Shown: positions 39,372 to 48,367, numbered from the stretch's first letter. The stretch is 64,000 nucleotides of DNA from Nocardia sp. BMG111209 (GCF_000381925.1 NZ_KB907307.1:3782001-3846000); one strand, 5' to 3'. The notes: generated from the letters alone by a model not told the origin. Translations and numbers: made by a program.

Positions 39372-40109
39372 TCACAGACCGGACTGCTTGGTGCGGACCA
39401 GCACGGCCCCGCACTCCGGGCAGCGCACGACGATCTGGGGTTCGGTCTTCGCGATCCGCGCGATCTCGCCGCGGTCCAGTTCGATGCGGCAGGCGCCGCA
39501 GCGCCGGGCCTGCAACAACGAGGCCCCGACACCGTGCTGGGCACGCTGCTTGTCGTAGATGCCGAGCAGTTCGGCCGGGAACACGCCGAGCAGCTGCCCG
39601 CGGTCGTTCGCGCACCGCTGCGCCGCGACGTCGAGATCGGCCACCGCCTGATCGCGCAGGCGCGCGGCATCGGCCAGATCGGATTCGGCCTTGCTCAGGT
39701 TGGCGCCGGCGTGCTGATGATCGGCGACGGCGGCCTCCCGCCGTTCCATCACCTCGAGCAGATCGTCCTCGAGCACCGACCGGCGGCGCTGCAGACTGGT
39801 GAGCTCGTGCTGCAACTCGGACAGCTGCTTGGCGCCGACACCGCCGCTGTCGAGCATGCCGCGGTCGCGCTCCTCGCGCTTGCGCACACCGTCGATCTCG
39901 GTCTCCAGCTTGCGGATGTCGCGGTCGAGATCGTCGATCAGGATCTCCACCTTCACCGCCGCATCCTTGCGGGTGGAGCGCTCCGTCTCCAGCCGCTGCA
40001 CCTCCTGCGCCTCGGGCAGTACCTTGCGGCGATGCTCGATGCGGGTCAGTTCGGCGTCGACTCCGGCGAGGTCGAGCAGTTTGGCCTGGATCGATGATTC
40101 GACATTCAA
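39372..40109 (-). CDS. Coiled-coil zinc-ribbon protein (Rv2229c-like)
   Basis: 245 aa. The start appears to be TTG at 40109, with GGAG about 12 bases upstream; no better in-frame start is present. Residues about 10-175 form a long, charged coiled coil (repeated RKxEERDR and RLETERS blocks). The C-terminus is a four-cysteine zinc ribbon: RRCGACRIE and VRCPECGAV. The family is conserved next to the RNase H fusion and NIF3 genes in mycolata. A role in translation or nucleic-acid handling has been suggested for relatives but nothing is visible here to settle it. Confidence 0.85.
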   Translation of the reverse strand: MNVESSIQAKLLDLAGVDAELTRIEHRRKVLPEAQEVQRLETERSTRKDAAVKVEILIDDLDRDIRKLETEIDGVRKREERDRGMLDSGGVGAKQLSELQHELTSLQRRRSVLEDDLLEVMERREAAVADHQHAGANLSKAESDLADAARLRDQAVADLDVAAQRCANDRGQLLGVFPAELLGIYDKQRAQHGVGASLLQARRCGACRIELDRGEIARIAKTEPQIVVRCPECGAVLVRTKQSGL

Positions 40110-40295
40110 CGCGGAACGTACTCCTCGACACTATGGACGGTTCGGTGGTTCACGGCGGCCCACGGGGCTGCCGAGACCGGAAGGTCAACGGTACTCTGCC
40201 CTTCGCGCATTGCGCTCGAGCCCGCCCGCTTTCCGGCGGTGCGGGCCCGGAAAATGCGCACGCGGACCCGGACCCCGGCATGTCAGGCTGGGCGC

Positions 40296-40736
40296 ATGGG
40301 TGCACATCACTACGCGGTCGACGTGGTCTGGAGCGGCGCGACGACCGACTACCGCTCCTACTCCCGCAACCACGAGGCCCGCGTGCCCGGCCGCCCACCG
40401 ATCCCGGGCAGCGCGGACCCGCAGTTCCGCGGCGACCCGGCCCGCTGGAATCCGGAACAGCTGCTGGTCGCCGCCCTCGCCGAATGCCACATGCTCTGGT
40501 ACCTGCACCTGTGCGCGGACGCCGGCATCGGCGTGACCGATTACCGGGACGCCGCCACCGGCGTCATGAACGACCAGCGCTTCCTCGGGGTCACCCTGCA
40601 TCCCCGGATCACCGTCACCGACGCCACCCGCGTCGACGCCGCGCACGCTCTCCACGCCGAGGCGCACCGGCGCTGTTACCTCGCCAACTCGATGAACTTC
40701 CCGGTGACGCACGCGCCGATCGTCGTCGCCGGGTGA
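40296..40736 (+). CDS. OsmC family protein
   Basis: 146 aa from the ATG at 40296. OsmC/Ohr proteins are thiol peroxidases acting on organic hydroperoxides. The two reactive cysteines sit in the expected helices: ALAECHMLWYLHL and HRRCYLANSMN. The N-terminal VVWSGATTDYRSYSRNH and the middle VTDYRDAATG fit the OsmC-like rather than the Ohr branch. The gene is on the plus strand between two minus-strand genes that are adjacent in M. tuberculosis (Rv2229c, Rv2230c), so it is a lineage-specific insertion into the block. Confidence 0.85.
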   Translation: MGAHHYAVDVVWSGATTDYRSYSRNHEARVPGRPPIPGSADPQFRGDPARWNPEQLLVAALAECHMLWYLHLCADAGIGVTDYRDAATGVMNDQRFLGVTLHPRITVTDATRVDAAHALHAEAHRRCYLANSMNFPVTHAPIVVAG

Positions 40737-40785
40737 GAGGTCGCGTCGACCGCCGCCTGCCGTCCGCCACTCGGACGATCCGGTC

Positions 40786-41874
40786 TCACTCGTCGGCGGC
40801 GCCGAGGGTCCAGGGGTCGGTGCGCACGGTGCAGACGCGGGTCGCCACGGCCGGCAGAGCGGCGTGGACGAGGGTCGCGGCCTGTGCGCACCAGGGGAAT
40901 TCCGTGGCCCAGTGCGCGGCATCGATGAGGGCGGGGCCGCCCGCGCGCAGATGTTCGTCGGCGGGATGGTGGCGCAGGTCGGCGGTCACGTAGACGTCGA
41001 CACCGAGGCGAGACACGGTGCCCAGCAACGAATCTCCGGCGCCACCGCAGACGGCGACGGTGCGCACGAGCCGATCGGGATCACCGGCGGCGCGCACTCC
41101 CCAGGCGGTGCCGGGCAGTCCGGCCCGCACCCGGGCGGTGAAGGCGCGCAACGTTTCCGGCTGCGGCAGCGTACCCACCCGGCCCAGCCCGCGGGAGGTC
41201 GGCAACGCGGCACGCTCGGTGACGTGGAAGGCCGGTTCCACGGCCGGATGTGCCGTCCGCAGGGCCGCGAGCAGCGCGCCCCGCGCCGAAGGCGGTGCCA
41301 GCACCTCGATCCGGTCCGAGGACGCGGATGCGCCGTCCTCCGTTCCGCCGTGCCCGCACGCGTGACCGCCCCCGTTCGCGGTGGCCCCCGCCGCGAACAA
41401 CGCCTCCCGGACCGCGGCACTGTCCCCGGCCGGGGTATGGACGACCCATTCATCCACGGCCGCAGCGGTTCTGGTCTCCAGCGGACCGGTCACGGTGATG
41501 CCCAGCGCCTGCGCGAGAGCGTCGGACACACCCGGATCGGCGGAATCGGCGTTGGTGTGCGCGGTGAACAGCGCGCAGCCGTGCCGGATCAGCCGATGGA
41601 TCAACGCCCCCTTCGGGGTATCGGCGGCCACGGTGTCGACCCCGCGCAGCAGCAGCGGGTGGTGCACCACGAGAGTCTGTGCGCCCCAGGCGATCGCCTC
41701 GTCGACCACGGCGGCGGTGGCGTCGACGGCGAACAGCACGCGGGTCACCGCATCACCCGGGTCGCCGCACACCAGCCCCACCGAATCCCACGATTCGGCC
41801 AGCCGGGGCGGGTACGCCGCATCCAGCACCGCGATCAGTTCCCGCACCGTCACACCCGCGTCACCCCGCGTCAC
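40786..41874 (-). CDS. NIF3-like dinuclear metal-centre protein (Rv2230c-like)
   Basis: 362 aa from a GTG at 41874 with AGGAGG just upstream. The N-terminal half has [15 protein letters not shown] and [10 protein letters not shown], with metal-ligand histidines; [18 protein letters not shown] follows. The C-terminal half has [11 protein letters not shown] and [13 protein letters not shown]. Between them (about 150-270) is the PII-like insert typical of the longer hexameric NIF3 proteins. A GTP-cyclohydrolase-like or metal-handling activity has been proposed for the family, but its role is unknown. The upstream gap to cobC is filled by a repeat array. Confidence 0.87.
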   Translation of the reverse strand: MTRGDAGVTVRELIAVLDAAYPPRLAESWDSVGLVCGDPGDAVTRVLFAVDATAAVVDEAIAWGAQTLVVHHPLLLRGVDTVAADTPKGALIHRLIRHGCALFTAHTNADSADPGVSDALAQALGITVTGPLETRTAAAVDEWVVHTPAGDSAAVREALFAAGATANGGGHACGHGGTEDGASASSDRIEVLAPPSARGALLAALRTAHPAVEPAFHVTERAALPTSRGLGRVGTLPQPETLRAFTARVRAGLPGTAWGVRAAGDPDRLVRTVAVCGGAGDSLLGTVSRLGVDVYVTADLRHHPADEHLRAGGPALIDAAHWATEFPWCAQAATLVHAALPAVATRVCTVRTDPWTLGAADE

Positions 41875-42019
41875 CGCGCCTCCTCACCATCCGCGCCGGG
41901 GGCCGCACGCCGGGCACCGCGCCCGGCCGGTCCTCGGCGCCATCGCTTGCCGGAGGTCCGACACTACCGAAGGTCCCGGCGATTTCCGGCCGGGAATCGG
42001 TGCCTCACAACCGGACCAC

Positions 42020-42355
42020 CCCGCATCCGGGCCGGACGCCACAGCCGTCACAATCCGGATCGGGACCCGGACACCAGAACCGGCACGTTCCGGATCAGTC
42101 CCGATCACCACCACCGTCGCGATCCGGATCAGGGCCGGATGCCACGACCGTCGCGATCCGGATCACGGCCGGACACCACAACCGGCACAATCCGGATCAC
42201 GGCCGGACACCACAACCATCACGATCAGAGCCGGACACCATAACCGTCACAATCGGGATCCGGACTCGGACATCACAATCGGGATCCGCGCCGAACGCCA
42301 CGACCGGGATCCGGGCCGAACGCTACGACCGTCACGATCCGTGGTGCTCCGGACA
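42020..42355. repeat. Minisatellite, about 34-bp unit, around ten copies
   Basis: GGCCGGACACCACAACC followed by a GTCACAATCCGGATCA-type block repeats with a 34-bp period. CCGGA anchors are at 42032, 42067, 42135, 42169 and 42203, then 42231 after a shortened unit; further copies decay towards 42355. Each unit contains the self-complementary ATCCGGAT. The array lies in the 517-bp gap between the cobC stop and the NIF3 start, both on the minus strand, so a transcript crossing the gap would include it. No coding frame with a plausible start is seen. Confidence 0.85.
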
Positions 42356-42391
42356 TCGCGATCGGCACGATGCGGCCCGAATGCCCGTCGA

Positions 42392-43459
42392 TCACAGTCC
42401 GACGTCGCGAACGGCGGCGATCAGCCGATCGACCACCGCAGGCGGACGCACGGCGAGCCGTAAATGGCCGGGGCCGAGTCCGGGGAAGGTGTCGCCGCGG
42501 CGGACGGCGATCCCCTTGTCCGCCAGCTGTTTCCGCAGGAGTTCGGCATCCGGCACGCGGATCAGCAGGAAGGGGCCGGCCGCGGGTTCGTGGACGTGGA
42601 TGCCGACGGAACGCAACCGGGCGATCATGGCGCTGCGATGGATCGCGAGTCGTTCGGCGCGCGAACGGGATTCGGCAACGGCGGCCGGTTCGGCGGTGGC
42701 CGCGACGGCCTCCAGTTGCAGCACGCCCAGCGGCCAGTGCGGGCGGCCCCGGTTCAGCCGGGCGAGCAATTCCGGTGGGCCGAGCACATATCCGCAGCGC
42801 AGCCCGGCCAGCGCCCAGGTCTTGGTGAGGCTGCGGAAGATCAACACATCCGGAAGCGATTGCTCGGCAAGGGATTCCGCTTCACCCGGAACCGCGTCGA
42901 TGAAGGCCTCGTCCACCACCAGGACCCGGCCGGGCCGGCGCAGCGCGCGAATCCGTTCGGCCGGATGCAGTACCGACGTCGGATTGGTCGGATTGCCCAG
43001 CACCACCAGATCCGCCGACGACGGCACCAGCGCCGGATCGAGGGTGTAGGGCGGTGGCAGCAGCACCCGGGTCACCGGCGTCCCGGCCTCCCGCAGCGCG
43101 AATTCGGGCTCGGTGAACGACGGCTGGAGCACCGCGGCCTCGGCCGACCCGAGCCGCGGCAGCATCGCGAAGCCCTCGGCCGCGCCCGCCAGCAGCAGCA
43201 CCTCCTCGGGTGTACGCCCGTGCCGGGCCGCCACCGCCGCGCGCGCCGCGTGCTCCTCCGCGGCGGACGGATACCGGCCCAGCTCCCCCAGCCGGGCCGC
43301 CAACCGCTCCCGCAACCAGGCGGGCGGGCCGCTGCCCTGCACGTTCACCGCGAAATCCAGCATTCCGGGCTGCGCGTCGACATCCCCGTGATGCCGCAGC
43401 AGCTCCCGGTCCACCGGCCACGCCGCGTCCTCGGAGTCGTGTTCCGCCCGGTCGTCCAT
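42392..43459 (-). CDS. cobC: CobC-type PLP-dependent L-threonine-phosphate decarboxylase (Rv2231c-like)
   Basis: 355 aa from the ATG at 43459. Fold type I aminotransferase of the HisC/CobD(Salmonella) branch: DFAVNVQGSGPP at the substrate end, LLLAGAAEGF, NPTNPTSVLHP, VVDEAFIDAVPG, and the PLP lysine in IFRSLTKTWALAGLRCGY. In cobalamin synthesis this group supplies the aminopropanol arm. The gene sits at the position of M. tuberculosis Rv2231c. It is divergent from ptpA across 129 bp. Confidence 0.9.
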   Translation of the reverse strand: MDDRAEHDSEDAAWPVDRELLRHHGDVDAQPGMLDFAVNVQGSGPPAWLRERLAARLGELGRYPSAAEEHAARAAVAARHGRTPEEVLLLAGAAEGFAMLPRLGSAEAAVLQPSFTEPEFALREAGTPVTRVLLPPPYTLDPALVPSSADLVVLGNPTNPTSVLHPAERIRALRRPGRVLVVDEAFIDAVPGEAESLAEQSLPDVLIFRSLTKTWALAGLRCGYVLGPPELLARLNRGRPHWPLGVLQLEAVAATAEPAAVAESRSRAERLAIHRSAMIARLRSVGIHVHEPAAGPFLLIRVPDAELLRKQLADKGIAVRRGDTFPGLGPGHLRLAVRPPAVVDRLIAAVRDVGL

Positions 43460-43588
43460 CTCGCGACTCACCCGCGGACCGGTGCCACACCGGTGGTCCG
43501 GCGCGCCGGCCGCGTTGTACGACGTTCTGTAGTGGTATCGGGCACAGAGCACACCCTACGTGGCCGCCGCGCGGGCCGACCCGACAGA

Positions 43589-44074
43589 ATGGCTGTTGTG
43601 GGCGAGTTGCACGTGACCTTCATCTGCACGGGAAACATCTGCCGATCGCCGATGGCCGAGAAGATCTTCGCCACGGCGGTGGCACAGGCGGGCCTGGACG
43701 ACCGGGTGCGGATCACCAGCGCGGGCACCGGCGGCTGGCATGCCGGCGACGACGCCGACCGCCGCACCACCGCGCTCCTGCGCCGGTACGGCTATCCCGT
43801 CGGGCATGTGGCCGCCGCACTCGACGCCGATCATCTCGCCGCCGACCTGCTCGTCGCGCTGGACACCACGCACGACCGCGAGCTGGCCCGGCTCGGCGTC
43901 CCCGCACCGCGGCGGCGGCTGCTGCGCTCCTTCGATCCGGACGCCGACGGGCCGGACGTCCCGGACCCCTACTACGGCGACACCGCCGACTTCGAACTCG
44001 TCCGCGAGCAGATCGAGGCCGCGGTGCCCGGACTGCTCGACTGGGTGCGCGAGCAGCTCGGCGAGCGCCGATGA
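43589..44074 (+). CDS. ptpA: Low-molecular-weight protein tyrosine phosphatase PtpA
   Basis: 161 aa from the ATG at 43589; a GTG three codons later is an alternative. The P-loop CTGNICRSPMAEKIF gives nucleophile Cys13 and Arg19, and the general-acid loop is DPYYGDTADFE near residue 132. M. tuberculosis PtpA (Rv2234) is a secreted effector. In non-pathogens the role is unclear. The kinase gene ptkA, which precedes ptpA in M. tuberculosis, is absent: the gene upstream is cobC on the other strand. The stop overlaps the SURF1 start. Confidence 0.92.
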   Translation: MAVVGELHVTFICTGNICRSPMAEKIFATAVAQAGLDDRVRITSAGTGGWHAGDDADRRTTALLRRYGYPVGHVAAALDADHLAADLLVALDTTHDRELARLGVPAPRRRLLRSFDPDADGPDVPDPYYGDTADFELVREQIEAAVPGLLDWVREQLGERR

Positions 44075-44979
44075 ACCTCGTGCGCCGGCTCACCTTCCTG
44101 CTGCGACCCAGCTGGGTGATCCTGGCCGCCGTCGTGGTCGCGTTCGCCTACCTGTGCTTCACGGTGCTCGCGCCCTGGCAGCTGGGCAAGAACGTGCGCA
44201 CCTCGCACCGCAACGACCTGATCGCCGCCTCGGTCAACGCCACCCCCGTCGACATCACCGACCTGCTGAACACCCCGAATTCGAAGGACACCGAGTGGCG
44301 CCGGGTCGTGGCCACCGGCAGCTATGTGCCCGGATCGACGGTGCTGGAGCGATTGCAGCGCCTCGACGACAAACCGGCCTACGGGGTGCTCGGCGTGTTC
44401 CGGCTGGCCGACGGCCGGGAGCTGCTCGTCGACCGCGGGCTGATCGCCGCGGCCGAGGGCACCCAGCTGCCGCCGATCGCCGAGCCGCCGGCCGGTCCGC
44501 AGCGGATCGAGGGCCGGGTCCGCAAGTCCGAGGGCGTCATCCCCGGTAAGGAGCCGATGACCCAGGCCGGCTATCGGCAGGTGTACTCGATCGATGCGGC
44601 GGAGGAGTCGACGGTCCTGGGCACCGCGCTCACCACCGTGCCCACCGGCGATCGCGGCGGCTACCTGCAACTGTCCGAGCGGCAGCCGGGCGCCTTCACG
44701 CCCGAACCGCTGCCGCAGTTGGACGCCGGTCCGTACCTGTCCTACGGCCTGCAGTGGATCGCGTTCGGCGTGATGGCCCCGCTCGGCCTGGGCTACTTCG
44801 TCGTCGCCGAGATCCGGGAACGCCGCCGTGAACGCGGCGTGCCCCCGGCCACCACCGCACCCGCCGAACCCGTCCCCGCAACATCGGCGACCTCGGCCGA
44901 TCCGGTCGCGACCCCCCCAGCGCCACCGAAGTCCAACGCCGACCGCCTCGCCGACCGCTACGGCGGCACCCGCCGCTGA
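44071..44979 (+). CDS. SURF1 family cytochrome oxidase assembly protein
   Basis: 302 aa. SURF1 helps insert haem into cytochrome c oxidase subunit I. Two membrane helices flank an extracytoplasmic domain: PSWVILAAVVVAFAYLCFTVL near residue 14 and YGLQWIAFGVMAPLGLGYF near 228. The signature APWQLGKN follows the first helix, and VATGSYVPGSTVLERLQRLDD and LVDRGLI follow in order. The C-terminal 50 residues are Pro/Ala/Thr-rich and cytoplasmic. It starts inside the ptpA stop codon (ATGA), matching Rv2234-Rv2235. Confidence 0.9.
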   Translation: MNLVRRLTFLLRPSWVILAAVVVAFAYLCFTVLAPWQLGKNVRTSHRNDLIAASVNATPVDITDLLNTPNSKDTEWRRVVATGSYVPGSTVLERLQRLDDKPAYGVLGVFRLADGRELLVDRGLIAAAEGTQLPPIAEPPAGPQRIEGRVRKSEGVIPGKEPMTQAGYRQVYSIDAAEESTVLGTALTTVPTGDRGGYLQLSERQPGAFTPEPLPQLDAGPYLSYGLQWIAFGVMAPLGLGYFVVAEIRERRRERGVPPATTAPAEPVPATSATSADPVATPPAPPKSNADRLADRYGGTRR

Positions 44980-45035
44980 CTCGCCCGGCGGGCGCGGCCA
45001 TGGTGGGTAGCGCTCGGCCTCGATGCAGACACGCT

Positions 45036-45300
45036 CCCGCCGGGCCGCTGCGCGGGGTGCACCGTGCGCCGGGCCGCTGTACAGGTATGCCGTCCGCCAG
45101 GCCGCTGTGCGGGTACGCCCGCCGGCCGCTGCGCGGGGTACGGCCGTCCGCCGGACCGCAGTGGTACGCGCCCGCCGGGCCGCTGTGCGGGGTAGCCACA
45201 GTGCGGGTACGCCGCCCGCTGAGCCGCTTCGCGGGGTGCGCCGTCAGACCCGGTCACAGGTGGGTGCGCCGCCCGCTGGGCCGCCGTGCGGGCACGCCGT
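45036..45300. repeat. Minisatellite, 24-30-bp unit, about eight copies
   Basis: Copies of GCCGGGCCGCTGTGCGGG with a following TACGCCGTC-like block recur. CCGCTG cores are at 45045, 45074, 45102, 45126, 45156 (degenerate), 45180, 45224 and 45281, so spacing is 24-30 bp in the first six and wider at the end. The array fills most of the 495-bp gap between SURF1 and the antiporter. Frames crossing it on both strands are Arg/Ala/Pro low-complexity and look non-coding. Confidence 0.75.
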
Positions 45301-45474
45301 CCGCGAACCGGCACTCGCACCGGAGGCGAACCTGTCGATCGGAGCGGTCGATCGGAGCGGTGCTCGGGGAGTAAACCGTGTGGAGTCCGGGATCAAAGGA
45401 ACGCTAAAGTTGGATCCGGTGTGTCGGGAAGTCTGGTCGACGAGTCGCTGTCGATTGCCCAGGAAGGACGGCCC

Positions 45475-45543
45475 GTGCCAGTCGTGAACCGATCGAATCA
45501 CTCTGTGCGACACCGCGAATCCTGCTTCGAGTCGTCGCGATGA
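45475..45543 (+). CDS. Candidate 22-aa leader peptide of the antiporter gene
   Basis: A GTG at 45475 preceded by AGGAAGGA six bases away opens a frame reading MPVVNRSNHSVRHRESCF and ending SSR-stop. Its TGA overlaps the antiporter ATG as ATGA. The antiporter start has no ribosome binding site of its own, so coupled translation from this short frame would explain its initiation. The peptide is basic with no hydrophobic signal. It may be a regulatory upstream frame. Confidence 0.5.
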   Translation: MPVVNRSNHSVRHRESCFESSR

Positions 45544-47018
45544 CTGATGTCTCCGCGTTCGCCGCGGCCCTGCTGATCGTCTCGCTGATCGGGCTGGCCG
45601 GGGTGTTGTCGAGCCGGCTCGGGGAGTGGCTGCCGATTCCCGCACCCGCCCTGTTCCTCGGGGGTGCGGCCGCCGCGTCCGATATCTGGCCCGCGCTGGG
45701 GCGGATTCCGATGACCTCGGTACAGCACGTGGTGACGGTCGCGCTCGTGGTGATCCTGTTCGACGGCGGTATGCAGATCGGGTGGCGCCGGTTCCGGGCG
45801 AACGCGGCCGCGATCACCTGGATCGGGGTGGCCGGGACCCTGGTCACCGCGGTGGCGCTGACGCTGGCCGCGCATCTGATCTTCGGCCTGGACTGGCGGA
45901 TCGCATTGCTGCTGGGCACCGCCCTGTCGCCGACCGATCCGGCGGTGGTGTTCTCGGTCCTGGGCCGGCGGCAGATCGACGGCCGCGCCGGGACCCTGTT
46001 GCAGGGCGAATCCGGGGCCAACGATCCGGTCGGCATCGCGCTGCTGGTGGTACTGCTGGAGACGACCCGATTTCATTGGGACGCAATCGGATCCGTGGCC
46101 GGGGAGTTCACGGTCCAGTTGCTCGTCGGCGCGGTCGCGGGCATCGTCTGCGGGCGAGCGCTGCTGTGGTTCATGCGGACGGTGCCGTTGCCGGCGGCCG
46201 GGCTGTATTCGGTGCGAGTGCTGGTGTGCGTGCCCGCGATCTACGCGGTCACCACCCTGATCCACGGTTCGGGATTCCTCGCGGTGCTGGTGGCGGGGAT
46301 CGTCATCGGCGACCAGCGGGCACCCTATCGCGCCGAGATCGAGCGATTCCACTCGGCGCTCGCGAGTCTCGGCGAGATCGTGGCCTTCGTGATGCTGGGG
46401 CTGACCATCCAGGTGACCGGGCCGCACGGGGTGGTGGAGGGCGGGGCCCTGCCGATCGGGCTGGGACTCGCGATCCTGCTCGCACTGGTGATCCGGCCAC
46501 TTCTGGTGGGACTGACCACCCTGCCGATCCGATTACCGCGCGGCGATCGGATATTCGTCCTGTGGACCGGGCTGAAGGGAGCGGTGCCGATCCTGCTGGG
46601 CACATTCATCCTGAACGCCGGAATACCGGATGCCCACCGCGCCTATGCGATCATCTTCGTCGTCGTCGCGTTCTCGGTGGTCGTACAGGGCGGTACCCTT
46701 CCGGCCGTGGCCCGATGGCTGCGGTTGCCGCTGCGCACGGTCAATCCGCGACCGTGGGCGATGAACGCCCGCTTCGAGGAAGAACCCGACAGCCTGCACC
46801 GCTTCACGGTCGCCTCCGGGTCGCCCGCCGACGGCACCACGGTGGCCGGCCTGCCGTTCGCCGACCTGTGGGTGAGCGTGATCATCCGCCGCGGACTGCT
46901 GGTCGTCGTCAGCCCCGACACCCGACTGCGCAGCGGCGACGAGGTACTGATCCTGGCGGACCCGGGATCCGCCGCTGCGATCGAAAACCTCTTCACAACG
47001 AAACCCCAAGCACCGTAA
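45540..47018 (+). CDS. CPA1-type potassium/proton antiporter with RCK_C domain
   Basis: 492 aa. About twelve membrane helices occupy residues 1-395, with the cation/proton exchange motifs LSPTDPAVVFSVL and GESGANDPVGIAL (paired Asp in the ND motif) and GLKGAVPILLG. A TrkA_C/RCK_C-type domain lies at about 415-487 (FTVASGSPADGTTVAGLP, DTRLRSGDEVLILADPG). This is the NhaP2/CvrA layout of K+/H+ exchange. It is not part of the mycobacterial-type block. It has no ribosome binding site except through the 22-codon frame that overlaps its start. Confidence 0.88.
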   Translation: MTDVSAFAAALLIVSLIGLAGVLSSRLGEWLPIPAPALFLGGAAAASDIWPALGRIPMTSVQHVVTVALVVILFDGGMQIGWRRFRANAAAITWIGVAGTLVTAVALTLAAHLIFGLDWRIALLLGTALSPTDPAVVFSVLGRRQIDGRAGTLLQGESGANDPVGIALLVVLLETTRFHWDAIGSVAGEFTVQLLVGAVAGIVCGRALLWFMRTVPLPAAGLYSVRVLVCVPAIYAVTTLIHGSGFLAVLVAGIVIGDQRAPYRAEIERFHSALASLGEIVAFVMLGLTIQVTGPHGVVEGGALPIGLGLAILLALVIRPLLVGLTTLPIRLPRGDRIFVLWTGLKGAVPILLGTFILNAGIPDAHRAYAIIFVVVAFSVVVQGGTLPAVARWLRLPLRTVNPRPWAMNARFEEEPDSLHRFTVASGSPADGTTVAGLPFADLWVSVIIRRGLLVVVSPDTRLRSGDEVLILADPGSAAAIENLFTTKPQAP

Positions 47019-47029
47019 CGGATTTCACC

Positions 47030-47220
47030 AGCGCAGCGGTCCCGCCTTTGCCCTCTACAAGCACAGCGGTCCGGCCGCCGCACAGGCACCTGCCCAGCGC
47101 AAGCACGGCGGTCCGGCAGCAACGCAGCATCTGCCCGGCACAAGCACTGCGGTCCGGCGGCCCACATCACCTGGCGGCGCAAGCACAGCGGTCCGGCGGG
47201 AAGCGCAGCATCTGCCCACG
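47030..47220. repeat. Minisatellite, about 40-bp unit, four to five copies
   Basis: CAAGCACAGCGGTCCGGC-type blocks start at 47058, 47100, 47141 and 47180 (spacings 42, 41, 39), with a degenerate one near 47032. Alternate units carry a GCAGCATCTGCCC block. The array fills the 235-bp gap between the convergent antiporter and cobD genes, where a terminator would be expected. Confidence 0.8.
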
Positions 47221-47253
47221 AGGTCCGAAGGCCGTGCGGCCGGCTCGGCACGC

Positions 47254-48186
47254 CTATGCACGCTTGCGGCGACGCCCCAGGATCTCCGCTAGCACCACGG
47301 CCACGCACGCGGCGGCGAGCTGGACGGCTTCGGACATTCGCACGGCTCGGCGCAGGTCGCCGACGCCGGGGGCGGGCCCGTCGCCGAGTGTGGGTCGCAT
47401 CTCGATCCCGTGCCGGTATTCGGTGCGGCCGCCGAGCCGTACCCCGAGCGCACCGGCCATGGTCGCCTCGGCGACCCCCGCGTTCGGGCTGGGATGCTGC
47501 CGGGCGTCCCGCCGCCAGGCCCGCAGCGCGCCGTCGCGCCGCTCCCCCGCCAGCGCGACGGTCAGCAGCCCGGCGAGCCGCGCCGGAACCAGATTCGCCA
47601 CATCGTCGAGACGCGCTGCGGCCCAGCCGAATCGGCGGTACCGCTCGTTGCGGTAGCCGACCATGGCGTCGAGGGTGTTGATCGCCCGATACCCCAGCAG
47701 CCCCGGCACCCCGGCGACGGCCCCCCAGAACAGCGGCGCCACCGTGGCGTCGGAGGTATTCTCGGCGATGGATTCCAGTGCGGCCCTGGCCAATCCGTCG
47801 GCGTCGAGCAGTTCGGGGTCGCGCCCGCACAGCGACGGCAGCAGGGCCCGCGCCCCGCCGATGTCCCCCGCCTCCAGCAGCCCGGCCATCCGCCGGCCGG
47901 TCCGTGCCAGCGTGGTGCCGCCGAGGACCGTCCACGTCGCCACCGCGGTCACCGCGATTCCGCCACTGGTGGACCGGAACCGCTGCCGCACAACGCCACC
48001 GAGGGCCACCGCACTCCCGGCGAGCAATATCTCGTAGACCACGCCGGCCGCGCGCCGGTCCCGGTACACCAGCGGTTCCAGCCGCGCCGCGACCGTGCCG
48101 AATCCGGCCACCGGATGACCCCGGCGCGGATCGCCCAGTACCCGGTCCAGCCCGAATCCGAGCCCGATCCCGATCGCCGTCACCAT
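47254..48186 (-). CDS. cobD: Cobalamin biosynthesis protein CobD/CbiB
   Basis: 310 aa from the ATG at 48186; GTG codons a few residues upstream are possible. This membrane protein attaches the aminopropanol arm to adenosylcobyric acid. Family motifs are LDRVLGDPRRGHPVAGFG, DLDADGLARAALESIAENTSDATVAP (read in parts), RAINTLDAMVGYRNERYRRFGWAAARLDD and SPNAGVAEATMAGAL. Four to five hydrophobic segments are visible. It corresponds to Rv2236c and functionally follows cobC, 5 kb away. Confidence 0.93.
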   Translation of the reverse strand: MVTAIGIGLGFGLDRVLGDPRRGHPVAGFGTVAARLEPLVYRDRRAAGVVYEILLAGSAVALGGVVRQRFRSTSGGIAVTAVATWTVLGGTTLARTGRRMAGLLEAGDIGGARALLPSLCGRDPELLDADGLARAALESIAENTSDATVAPLFWGAVAGVPGLLGYRAINTLDAMVGYRNERYRRFGWAAARLDDVANLVPARLAGLLTVALAGERRDGALRAWRRDARQHPSPNAGVAEATMAGALGVRLGGRTEYRHGIEMRPTLGDGPAPGVGDLRRAVRMSEAVQLAAACVAVVLAEILGRRRKRA

Positions 48187-48367
48187 CCCCGTTCGCACCC
48201 GGCGACAGTAACGCACCGATCATCGGCGCAGCCTCGAGAGCCGGGGACCGCCGACCAGCGAGTGGGATACCGGCCGGGCCGCCGCCACGGCACCGAGCGC
48301 GAACTACGCTCGGCGACCCCCGGCGACCCGGGATCCGGCGACCAAAGCCCCGGCCCGCGGATCCGGC

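Noticed and set aside
42020..42355. A CRISPR array
   Set aside because: The 34-bp units are head-to-tail without unique spacers and drift gradually; no cas genes are near.
45023..45487. A 154-codon plus-strand protein across the 45-kb array
   Set aside because: Low-complexity Arg/Ala product generated by the repeats, with no ribosome binding site. Only its neighbouring 22-codon frame (45475-45543) has one.
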